DNA of 7,615 nucleotides from Campylobacterales bacterium. Lineage in GTDB: Bacteria > Campylobacterota > Campylobacteria > Campylobacterales > Arcobacteraceae. The notes under the pieces were generated by a model. The model ran no database searches. It was given only the letters and a program-made list of their open reading frames with translations, and was not told the DNA's origin. Each line of letters starts with the position of its first letter. Positions within the stretch are counted from its first letter, which is position 1. The stretch is from the NCBI GenBank assembly GCA_019752775.1, contig JAIELU010000110.1, forward strand, positions 1 through 7,615. The letters run 5' to 3'. Both the position numbers and the translations under genes were made by a program. Positions 1-6,177 of the stretch are shown one piece after another.

Positions 1-944
1 AAAAGAGTATCAATTAACTCTTTATTTTCGCTTCTTGTAACTAAAAAAAGTGCATTTTCATTATTATCATCTGTAGCATTAACACTTATACCTAAACGAA
101 TTAATTCTCGAATCATTTCTAAATGATCATTTCTTATTTCTATATTTTCTTTTGGTGTTTCTAAAAAATATGCTATTGATTCCATTAGAAGAGTTTTGTT
201 TTTACTACTTCTACTATTTATATTACAGCCTAGAGAAAGAGCTTTTTCTATAATATCAATATTTTTGATACCTTTTGATATTGCATAAAAAATAAAATTT
301 CTGCCATTTCTATCCATAATAGTCGGATTTGCACCTAATTCCATAAGTAATAAAGCTAATTCATTATTTTGTGTAACAATTTCTTTATGTAAAATGGTAT
401 TTCCATCTTTATTAACTTGATTTATATTTAACTCTTCTAATGACCCAACTTTTCGAATAATATCCATATTTCCATTTGCAACCGCATCAAAAATTAGATT
501 ATGTCCATGAATATCACTATTATTTAAAGCTTGTGTAACTTGAATTAAGTAATTTACAATTCTATTATTTGCACTAATAACTGCATCTTGTAAAGCTGTT
601 CGTTTATAAATATTTAAATGATTTATGTTGATTTTATTCTCTATTAAGGTTTGCAAAATTGCGCTGTTTTTAGCATGAATGGCATAAAAAATTGCAGTTT
701 CTTCTTGTGAGTTTTGGATTTCTATATTAACATTGTTTGAAATAATCCAAACAACTGATTGATATAAATCTTTTTTACAGCAATAATGTAAAATAAGTTC
801 GTTGTGAACAGATAATGTATTTAAATTTAAACCAAGTTCACTATGCATCTTATCTAGCTTTTCAATACTAGGATTTTGATTTAATAATTCTTTTAAAAAT
901 TCTTCTTCAGTAGTTTTAGTCTTATTTATAAGCTTTTTGAACAT
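1..944 (-). CDS. Ankyrin-repeat protein, C-terminus beyond the left edge
   Basis: I translated the minus strand by hand. An uninterrupted frame runs from an ATG at 944-942 to the window edge, giving 314 residues (MFKKLINKTKTTEEEF...) with no stop, so the 3' end is missing. After a charged N-terminal stretch (about 1-40) there are roughly eight degenerate ankyrin units at about 46-75, 79-110, 112-143, 146-176, 179-210, 212-244, 248-291 (with an insertion near 260-272) and 293 onward. They show the usual pattern, for example DGNTILHKEIV, LLLMELGANP and RNGRNFIFYAI. No signal peptide or membrane segment is visible, so a cytoplasmic protein-binding scaffold is likely; the partner cannot be read from sequence. 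The upstream AGGTGA motif (951-946) is a plausible but close ribosome binding site. It is transcribed divergently from amtB1. The ankyrin fold is fairly certain; the cellular role is unknown. Confidence 0.85.
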   Translation of the reverse strand, partial: MFKKLINKTKTTEEEFLKELLNQNPSIEKLDKMHSELGLNLNTLSVHNELILHYCCKKDLYQSVVWIISNNVNIEIQNSQEETAIFYAIHAKNSAILQTLIENKININHLNIYKRTALQDAVISANNRIVNYLIQVTQALNNSDIHGHNLIFDAVANGNMDIIRKVGSLEELNINQVNKDGNTILHKEIVTQNNELALLLMELGANPTIMDRNGRNFIFYAISKGIKNIDIIEKALSLGCNINSRSSKNKTLLMESIAYFLETPKENIEIRNDHLEMIRELIRLGISVNATDDNNENALFLVTRSENKELIDTL

Positions 945-982
945 TTCACCTACCAATATTTTTATAATATAATTTATTTGCG

Positions 983-988
983 ATTATA
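983..988 (-). promoter_or_regulatory. Probable -10 box for the ankyrin gene
   Basis: Read on the minus strand, TATAAT lies at 988-983, about 40 bases before the ATG, in a T-rich upstream context. There is no well-spaced -35 hexamer: TTGCTT at 1002-997 is only 8 bp away. This is common for housekeeping promoters of Campylobacterota, which rely on the -10 and periodic T tracts. Inference from motif only. Confidence 0.4.
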
Positions 989-1014
989 TAATAAAAAAGC
1001 AAGTTCTGAGCTTT

Positions 1015-1036
1015 ATATGATAGAAATATGATAGAA
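1015..1036 (+). repeat. 11-bp tandem direct repeat upstream of amtB1
   Basis: ATATGATAGAA occurs twice back to back (1015-1025 and 1026-1036) and the next three bases start a third copy. The 11-bp period is close to one helical turn. It lies just upstream of the palindrome at 1044-1062 and about 70-90 bp before the predicted amtB1 transcription start, where activator sites are often found. It may equally be chance in AT-rich DNA. Confidence 0.5.
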
Positions 1037-1043
1037 ATACTGT

Positions 1044-1062
1044 TTGCATATTTAATATACAA
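1044..1062. promoter_or_regulatory. Candidate operator 1: 19-bp palindrome before amtB1
   Basis: TTGCATATTTAATATACAA is a near-perfect palindrome (TTG-x-ATATT-T-AATAT-x-CAA, one mismatched pair). Its centre (1053) is 40 bp upstream of the first base of the -10 box of amtB1. A related palindrome with 15 of 19 identical bases sits at 2388-2406, at almost the same distance from the amtB2 -10 box. The repetition in sequence and position argues for a shared regulator site. The regulator is unknown; it does not match the NssR (TTAAC-N4-GTTAA) or FNR (TTGAT-N4-ATCAA) patterns. Confidence 0.55.
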
Positions 1063-1069
1063 CAAAATA

Positions 1070-1098
1070 TTTACAATAGTAGATAAAGTTTCTATAAT
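1070..1098 (+). promoter_or_regulatory. Sigma-70-type promoter of amtB1
   Basis: TTTACA (1070-1075) and TATAAT (1093-1098) are separated by exactly 17 bp, close to the housekeeping consensus. The start site should be near 1105, giving a leader of about 23 bases before the ATG at 1128. No sigma-54 (GG-N10-GC) pattern was seen, so the gene does not appear to use the NtrC/RpoN mode known for enterobacterial glnK-amtB. Confidence 0.7.
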
Positions 1099-1127
1099 CT
1101 AAATAAAAATATATACAAAGGAATTTT

Positions 1128-2342
1128 ATGGAAAATTTTGCTGATGTAAAATATATTTTAGATGGTTTTCTATTTATATTTGCAGGAATTCTTGTAATGT
1201 GGATGGCGGCTGGTTTTGCTATGCTTGAATCAGGTTTAACAAGAAGTAAAAATACTGCAACAGTTTTGACAAAAAATATTCTATTATTTGTAATATCTTG
1301 TATTATGTTTTACTTTGTTGGATATAACTTTATGTATGGTGATGGAAATATTTTTATTGGAAGTGGAGTAATGTTGTCTGGAAAAACAAATGAAGCAATG
1401 GGCTATCCTGTAATGGCAGACTTTTTCTTTCAAGTTGTATTTGTAGCAACTTCAGCTTCTGTTATTTCAGGAGTTATTGCAGAAAGAATGAAAATATGGC
1501 CATTTCTAATTTTTACAATAATTTTAACAAGTTTTATTTATCCAATTCAAGGGCATTGGTCATGGGGAAAATCTGAACTTGGAGGTTTTATGACAGGATT
1601 TTCTGATTTTGCAGGTTCAACTGTTGTTCACTCTGTTGGTGGATGGGCTGCACTGGCTGGAGTATTGATTTTAGGAGCTAGAAAAGGTAAATATGGTAAA
1701 GATGGTCAAGTTAGACCAATTCCTGGCTCAAATCTTCCTATGGCAACACTTGGGACATTTATTTTATGGATGGGATGGTTTGGATTTAATGGTGGTTCTC
1801 AATTAGCACTTGGTTCAAAAGAAGATATTAATGTAATTGCTTCTGTAATTGCTAGTACAAATATGGCTGCATGTGCTGGTGGATTAATGGCTGCTATTTT
1901 AACACAACTTATTTATAAAAAAATTGATTTAACAATGGTTTTAAATGGTACCTTAGCAGGACTTGTTTCTTGTACAGCAGGACCTAATTTGGGGATTGAT
2001 GTAGCTCTAATTGAGGGATTAATTGGTGGTGCATTAATAATATTTGCTGTTTCATTTTTTGATAAATTAAAGATTGATGATCCAGTTGGTGCTTTATCTG
2101 TTCACTTGGTTGCAGGTATTTGGGGAACCTTAGCTGTTGGTATTTTTAGTCCTACAGTTACTTTTTTAGCTCAGATAAAAGGTGTAGTTGTAGTTGGTTC
2201 ATTTGTATTTATATCATCATTTATTATTTGGAAAATAATAGATTTATTAATTGGATTAAGAGCTGATGATGAGACAGAAGTTAATGGTCTTGATATTAAT
2301 GAAACAGGATTAGAAGCCTATCCAGAATTTAAAAGAGCATAA
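1128..2342 (+). CDS. amtB: Ammonium transporter AmtB, first copy
   Basis: A 404-residue Amt/Mep/Rh family inner-membrane channel for ammonium, with eleven predicted hydrophobic segments (about 9-33, 48-66, 98-118, 123-140, 162-183, 203-222, 236-263, 267-284, 291-309, 320-341, 347-376). Family landmarks align with E. coli AmtB: D160 and W146 at the periplasmic recruitment site, F101/F105 and F220 as the likely phenylalanine gate, S224 in FNGGS, and the twin pore histidines H168 (GSTVVHSVGG) and H326 (GALSVHLVAGIWGT). The cytoplasmic tail (377-404, ending GLEAYPEFKRA) is the part that PII proteins contact in this family. AAAGGAA at 1117-1123 sets the start. It is followed 123 bases later by a second, diverged amt and then by a PII gene. 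No terminator is seen after the stop, so some read-through into amtB2 is likely. Confidence 0.95.
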   Translation: MENFADVKYILDGFLFIFAGILVMWMAAGFAMLESGLTRSKNTATVLTKNILLFVISCIMFYFVGYNFMYGDGNIFIGSGVMLSGKTNEAMGYPVMADFFFQVVFVATSASVISGVIAERMKIWPFLIFTIILTSFIYPIQGHWSWGKSELGGFMTGFSDFAGSTVVHSVGGWAALAGVLILGARKGKYGKDGQVRPIPGSNLPMATLGTFILWMGWFGFNGGSQLALGSKEDINVIASVIASTNMAACAGGLMAAILTQLIYKKIDLTMVLNGTLAGLVSCTAGPNLGIDVALIEGLIGGALIIFAVSFFDKLKIDDPVGALSVHLVAGIWGTLAVGIFSPTVTFLAQIKGVVVVGSFVFISSFIIWKIIDLLIGLRADDETEVNGLDINETGLEAYPEFKRA

Positions 2343-2380
2343 TTAAAAAAATAAAACAAAAAGATAGAAGGAGTATTTTT

Positions 2381-2413
2381 TTATTGATTGTATATAAATT
2401 ATACAATCAATAA
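2381..2413. promoter_or_regulatory. Candidate operator 2: perfect inverted repeat before amtB2
   Basis: A perfect 14-bp inverted repeat (2381-2394 with 2400-2413) flanks a 5-base spacer. Its core, TTGTATATAAATTATACAA at 2388-2406, matches the palindrome before amtB1 at 15 of 19 positions, and its centre (2397) is 41 bp upstream of the amtB2 -10 box, against 40 bp at amtB1. It lacks a following T-run on either strand (the T-run precedes it on the plus strand), so it is not a good intrinsic terminator. A DNA-binding site is the better reading. Confidence 0.6.
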
Positions 2414-2434
2414 TTTATATTATATTTTTTATAC

Positions 2435-2443
2435 TGTTATAAT
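2435..2443 (+). promoter_or_regulatory. Extended -10 promoter of amtB2
   Basis: TGT followed by TATAAT (-10 at 2438-2443) makes an extended -10 element. No recognisable -35 is present 17 bp upstream (2415-2420 is TTATAT). The predicted start is near 2450, only about 16 bases before the ATG at 2466, just leaving room for the AAGGAA ribosome binding site. The weak -35 together with the upstream palindrome fits a promoter that needs an activator, but this is inference. Confidence 0.55.
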
Positions 2444-2465
2444 ATTAAAAAAATTAAGGAATATT

Positions 2466-3650
2466 ATGAGTATGGAATCTATCTCTTATATCATTAACAC
2501 TTTATACGCAATTTTTGCGATGACATTGATTATTTTTATGGTTCCAGGTTTTGCAATGCTGGAAGCTGGAATCGTAAGAACCAAAAATGTTACAACGGTG
2601 TTAACCATAAATACGCTTATTTACGCAATTGCTTCATTAGCTTTTTTATTATTTGGTTATTCCTTAGCTTTTGGAGACTTTGGCAGTGAAATTATGAGCA
2701 AATGGGCTGTATTTTTATTTCAAATGGCATTTGTTGGTAAAGTTGTAAATATTATGAGTGGTGGAGTTAGTGAAAGAGCAAAAATTATCCCATTAGCATT
2801 GTTTACAATTATTATGGCATCAGTTCTTTATCCTTTAATTGTAAATATTACATGGGGAGCAAATTTTCTAAAAAATACAATTTTGGAATTATCAATGTAT
2901 GATTTAGCTGGTTCGACTATAATTCATAGTACAGGTGGTTGGGCTTTATTGGCTGCAATTTTGATAATTGGCGCTAGACGTGGAAGATATACAAAAGAGG
3001 GTGCAATAAGAGTAATACCTGCATCTAATATTCCATTAGTTACTTTAGGTGCATTTTTATTATGGATTGGTTGGTTTGGGTTTAATGGTGGAAGTGTAGG
3101 TTCAATCACAAGTAAAGAAAATGCAGATTTAGTGGCACTTACAATTTTAAATACTAATACAGCTGGATTAAGTGGTGCTATAATGGTGGCAATAATTATG
3201 CAACTTGTTTATAAAAAACTTGATTTAACAATGATTTTAAATGGTGCATTAGGTGGTTTAGTATCAATTACAGCAGGCGCTGATTTATATAATATTTATA
3301 CACCTATATTAATAGGTGCATTAGGTGGCTGTTTGGTTGTTATGGGAGTTTCGTTTTTTGATAAAATGAAAATTGATGATCCAGTTGGTGCTTTATCAGT
3401 ACACCTTTTAAATGGAATTTGGGGAACAATAGCTGTTGGTATTTTTGTATCAAATGATAAAATTACATTATTAGGACAAATAAAAGGGATTTTAGTTATT
3501 GGAGTATTTGCTTTTGTAAGTTCTTTTGTAACATTGTATTTAATTAATAAAATAATGCCATTACGAGCTGGAAATGATGAAGAAATGCAAGGATTAGATG
3601 TAGAAGAGTGTGGTATTGAAGCTTATCCTGAATTTAAACGAGCATTCTAA
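2466..3650 (+). CDS. amtB: Ammonium transporter AmtB, second copy
   Basis: A 394-residue Amt family channel, paralogous to the preceding one. I chose the ATG at 2466 because AAGGAA (2456-2461) precedes it at normal spacing; the same frame can be read back to a TTG at 2388, but that adds 26 residues absent from copy 1 and lies within the palindrome. Key residues are kept: W130, D146, F85/F89 and F206 (gate), S210 in FNGGS, and twin histidines H154 (GSTIIHSTGG) and H313 (GALSVHLLNGIWGT). The C-terminal tail (GIEAYPEFKRAF) nearly repeats that of copy 1, as expected if both meet the same PII protein. The loop before the third membrane segment is about 15 residues shorter (65-86 against 66-102 in copy 1). 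It probably heads an operon with glnB and pyrC. All signature residues suggest it is functional. Confidence 0.94.
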   Translation: MSMESISYIINTLYAIFAMTLIIFMVPGFAMLEAGIVRTKNVTTVLTINTLIYAIASLAFLLFGYSLAFGDFGSEIMSKWAVFLFQMAFVGKVVNIMSGGVSERAKIIPLALFTIIMASVLYPLIVNITWGANFLKNTILELSMYDLAGSTIIHSTGGWALLAAILIIGARRGRYTKEGAIRVIPASNIPLVTLGAFLLWIGWFGFNGGSVGSITSKENADLVALTILNTNTAGLSGAIMVAIIMQLVYKKLDLTMILNGALGGLVSITAGADLYNIYTPILIGALGGCLVVMGVSFFDKMKIDDPVGALSVHLLNGIWGTIAVGIFVSNDKITLLGQIKGILVIGVFAFVSSFVTLYLINKIMPLRAGNDEEMQGLDVEECGIEAYPEFKRAF

Positions 3651-3669
3651 TATTAATTTAAAAAAATTT

Positions 3670-3678
3670 TGTTAAAAT
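3670..3678 (+). promoter_or_regulatory. Weak candidate internal promoter before glnB
   Basis: TGT plus TAAAAT (3673-3678) resembles an extended -10 like the one before amtB2 and would start transcription near 3685. It has no clear -35 and no copy of the TTG-N13-CAA palindrome. It could supply basal PII and PyrC independently of the amt promoters, or be chance in the AT-rich 53-base gap. Confidence 0.3.
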
Positions 3679-3703
3679 ATAAGAACTAAAAAAAGGATTC
3701 ATA

Positions 3704-4042
3704 GTGAAAAAGATTGAAGCTGTAATTAAACCATTTAAACTTGAAGATGTAAAAGATGCATTATCACAAGCCGGAGTTACTGGTATGACAGTATCTGATG
3801 TGAAAGGTTATGGAAGACAACAAGGGCATAGTGAGCTTTATAGAGGAGCTGAGTATGTGGTTGATTTCTTACCAAAGATAAAATTAGAGTTAATTGTTGC
3901 TGATGAAAATGTAGATTCGATAATTACAGTAATTATTGAAGCTGCAAAAACTGGAAAAATCGGAGATGGTAAAATTTTTGTTTCACCAGTTGAACAAATT
4001 ATTAGAATTAGAACAGGTGAACAAGATGAGGAAGCTATTTAA
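3704..4042 (+). CDS. glnB: PII nitrogen-regulatory protein (GlnB/GlnK)
   Basis: A 112-residue PII protein, the normal family length. PII trimers bind ATP/ADP and 2-oxoglutarate and control targets such as Amt channels by inserting their T-loops. Visible landmarks are Q39 in GRQQGH, the T-loop (37-55) with YRGAEY and Tyr51 (the uridylylation site in enterobacteria), K58, the TGKIGDGKIFV signature (83-93) and R101/R103 near the C-terminus. The N-terminus (MKKIEAVIKPFKLEDVKDAL) looks more like E. coli GlnB than GlnK, although the linkage to amt suggests a GlnK-type job. The start is GTG, with AAAAGGA at 3691-3697. Its stop overlaps the pyrC start (TAATG). Whether Tyr51 is modified cannot be told, because no uridylyltransferase gene is in view. 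Confidence 0.95.
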   Translation: MKKIEAVIKPFKLEDVKDALSQAGVTGMTVSDVKGYGRQQGHSELYRGAEYVVDFLPKIKLELIVADENVDSIITVIIEAAKTGKIGDGKIFVSPVEQIIRIRTGEQDEEAI

Positions 4043-5073
4043 TGAGCAATATTTCTACTTTTGAGCTAAATGAACCTTTAGATATGCATTTGCATTTAAG
4101 GGATGGTGAAATGTTAGGTTTAGTTGGACCATTAACTTCTGAAACTTTTAGTGGTGCTTTAGTTATGCCAAATTTAGTACCACCAATTACAACAAAAGAA
4201 GAATTATTATCTTATAAACGACGAATAAATGCTATTTGTGAACAAGACAACTTTGAACCTTATCTAACACTATTTTTTAAAAATGATTATTCTTATGAAT
4301 TTTTAGAAGATATAAAAGATGATATTATTGCTATTAAACTTTATCCAGCAGGAATTACAACAAATTCTGAAACAGGTGTTTCTTCTATGGATGTTGAAGT
4401 TTTGAGACCTACTTTAGAATCAATGAGTAAATTAGGAATTCCTTTATGTATTCATGGTGAAACTAATGGTTTTGTAATGGATAGAGAAAAAGAGTTTATG
4501 CCAATTTATGAAGCAATTGCAAAGGCTTTTCCAAATCTTAAAATTATTATGGAACACATCACAACAAAAGATGCTATTGAATTACTTGATAAATATGAAA
4601 ATTTATATGCGACAGTTACCTTACATCATTTATTAATAACACTTGATGATGTTGCAGGGGGAATGTTAAATCCTCATTTATTCTGTAAACCAATAGCAAA
4701 AAGACCAGAAGATAGAGTGGCTTTATTAGACACAGCTTTAAAAGCTCATCCAAAATTAATGTTTGGAAGTGATTCAGCACCACATCCTAAACATAGAAAA
4801 GAGTCTTGTGGTTGTGCAGCTGGTGTATTTACTTCACCAATTGCTTTACAAGTATTAACACAAATTTTTGAAGAGCATGGATGTTTAGATAATTTAAATA
4901 AATTTGTATCTTTGAATGCACAAAAAATTTATAATCTAACGCCATTAACGAAAAAAATTACATTAGTAAAAAAAGATTTTATTGTTCCATCTGCTTATGA
5001 ATACAATTATGAAAGTGTTGTTCCTATGTATTCAGGAGAAAGAATTTCTTGGAGCATAAAAAGTATTGATTAA
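4042..5073 (+). CDS. pyrC: Dihydroorotase, class II
   Basis: A 343-residue zinc amidohydrolase that interconverts N-carbamoyl-aspartate and dihydroorotate, the third step of pyrimidine synthesis, in the cytoplasm. Length and motifs match E. coli PyrC (about 348 residues). Metal ligands and substrate residues are visible: H16 and H18 with R20 in DMHLHLRDG, K99 (AIKLYPAG, the carboxylated lysine), H138 (IHGE), H172 (EHIT), D244 with H248 (GSDSAPHP). It is therefore the catalytic PyrC type rather than an inactive PyrC' homologue. The ATG shares its A with the glnB stop and is preceded by GAGGAAG at 4028-4034, inside glnB, so the two genes are probably translationally coupled. It ends at a shared hairpin terminator facing fliM. 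Confidence 0.96.
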   Translation: MSNISTFELNEPLDMHLHLRDGEMLGLVGPLTSETFSGALVMPNLVPPITTKEELLSYKRRINAICEQDNFEPYLTLFFKNDYSYEFLEDIKDDIIAIKLYPAGITTNSETGVSSMDVEVLRPTLESMSKLGIPLCIHGETNGFVMDREKEFMPIYEAIAKAFPNLKIIMEHITTKDAIELLDKYENLYATVTLHHLLITLDDVAGGMLNPHLFCKPIAKRPEDRVALLDTALKAHPKLMFGSDSAPHPKHRKESCGCAAGVFTSPIALQVLTQIFEEHGCLDNLNKFVSLNAQKIYNLTPLTKKITLVKKDFIVPSAYEYNYESVVPMYSGERISWSIKSID

Positions 5074-5098
5074 AAAGATAGTTTTTAACTATCTTTTT
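5072..5098. terminator. Bidirectional intrinsic terminator between pyrC and fliM
   Basis: A perfect 12-bp stem (5072-5083 with 5087-5098) encloses a 3-base TTT loop. The stem begins with AAAAA and ends with TTTTT, so a U-run forms at its 3' end on either strand. It contains part of the pyrC stop codon on one side and the fliM stop codon on the other, leaving only 11 bases between the two coding regions. The stem is AT-rich but perfectly matched. Confidence 0.8.
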
Positions 5099-6176
5099 GT
5101 TCTAATAATTTTTTGATATTTTCAGACATTTCTTTGGCTTTCACTTCTCTTTCTTCTCTCATTGCTCTTAAGTTATCTAAAGTTTCTTGTTTTTCTCTAT
5201 CTAGATTTGCTTTTATCTGAATAGCTTTTCTATTATTTGAAATACCAGATATTGATGAGAATTTTTCTTTTTTATTTATATAAATCGTTCCAGATGAAGA
5301 AGTTGCATTTTTATTAAATACAATTATATCGTCAACTTTTAAATTTATTATTTCATAAGCTGTTAATTCAGTTTCAGCCATAATCGATTCGATTTTCATT
5401 CTAGCACCTGAAATAAGTGTTTTAATATCTCTTTTCCTACTAGATTTTCTATTTTTACCTTCACTAAATACTTTTTCAACAACTTTATTTAATAAAGGTT
5501 CATAATAAGAAATAGGATAACAAATAGATAAAAACCCAGATTCCTCATCTATTGTTATTTCTAAAACAACAAGTAAAACTATTTCATGATCAGATACTAT
5601 TTGAATAGCATTTGCATTTGTATCTCTTGATTCGATTTTATAATTTAACTTTGAAATATCACTCCAAGCTTTATAAAGATTCTTAATAAACATTTTATAA
5701 AAGTGCTCAAGGATTTCAATTTCGATTTCGGTTAATTCTCTATCAATATTATCGCTTGTATTAACGGCTCCTGAACCCAATAATTCAGCAATAATTTTAT
5801 GTGAAATCGCTGGATTACACTCAATCACTATTCTTCCATCAAGTGGTTTAATAGATAAAGTATTTAGTGAAGTAATCTGAGGAATTGATAAAATAAATTC
5901 TCCATAAGTCATTTGTTCAATAGAATATAACTTAACATCAACAATTTTTCTAAGCATAGAAGATAAATCATTTATAAAATCTCTTAGCATTTTGTCATGC
6001 ATTGCAGAAAATGCTTTTAACTGCTCCGGTGATATTCTATTTGGTTTCTTAAAATCATAAATAGCATAGTTTTTTTCCTTTGAAACAATCCTTTCAATAG
6101 GTGTTTCAATATCTTCACCTTGTTCTGCAATATCTAAAAGAGCATCAATTTCATCTTGACTTAAAAATTCAGCCAT
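5085..6176 (-). CDS. fliM: Flagellar motor switch protein FliM
   Basis: A 363-residue protein of the flagellar C-ring. FliM receives phosphorylated CheY and passes the signal to FliG to set rotation direction. The N-terminal CheY-binding peptide LSQDEIDALL is at residues 5-14. Next come a linker, the middle domain from about 38 (AIYDFKKPNRISPEQLKAF) to 230, and a FliN-like SpoA domain at about 250-325. The GGxG loop that contacts FliG in other FliM proteins reads LGSG at 133-136. A charged, helical tail (about 325-363) extends past the usual end; E. coli FliM has 334 residues. The start lies one base after the flgI stop, with its ribosome binding site (AGAGGA, 6186-6181) inside flgI, so it is probably translated by coupling. 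No separate promoter is seen. Confidence 0.93.
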   Translation of the reverse strand: MAEFLSQDEIDALLDIAEQGEDIETPIERIVSKEKNYAIYDFKKPNRISPEQLKAFSAMHDKMLRDFINDLSSMLRKIVDVKLYSIEQMTYGEFILSIPQITSLNTLSIKPLDGRIVIECNPAISHKIIAELLGSGAVNTSDNIDRELTEIEIEILEHFYKMFIKNLYKAWSDISKLNYKIESRDTNANAIQIVSDHEIVLLVVLEITIDEESGFLSICYPISYYEPLLNKVVEKVFSEGKNRKSSRKRDIKTLISGARMKIESIMAETELTAYEIINLKVDDIIVFNKNATSSSGTIYINKKEKFSSISGISNNRKAIQIKANLDREKQETLDNLRAMREEREVKAKEMSENIKKLLEQKDS

Positions 6177-6177
6177 C

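Noticed and set aside
945..1127. Sigma-54 promoter or NtrC sites before the amt genes
   Set aside because: No GG-N10-GC element was found; a good TTTACA-N17-TATAAT promoter is present instead.
2368..2413. Possible leader peptide: AAGGAG (2368-2373) followed by TTG at 2384 and nine codons (LIVYKLYNQ) ending in TAA exactly at the end of the inverted repeat
   Set aside because: The matching palindrome at amtB1 has no such reading frame and explains the sequence better as an operator. The amtB2 promoter lies downstream, so the peptide would only be on read-through transcripts.
2381..2413. The amtB2 inverted repeat as an intrinsic terminator for amtB1
   Set aside because: No U-run follows the stem on the plus strand; the T-run at 2375-2382 precedes it. 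The stem is also almost entirely A/T.
2388..2465. Extended N-terminus of the second Amt from a TTG at 2388
   Set aside because: It overlaps the palindrome and the promoter, has no well-spaced ribosome binding site, and adds 26 residues with no counterpart in copy 1. The ATG at 2466 has AAGGAA at the right distance.
2924..3109. Minus-strand open frame of 61 codons within the second amt
   Set aside because: It is antisense to a strongly conserved coding region and has no ribosome binding site; a shadow of the real gene.
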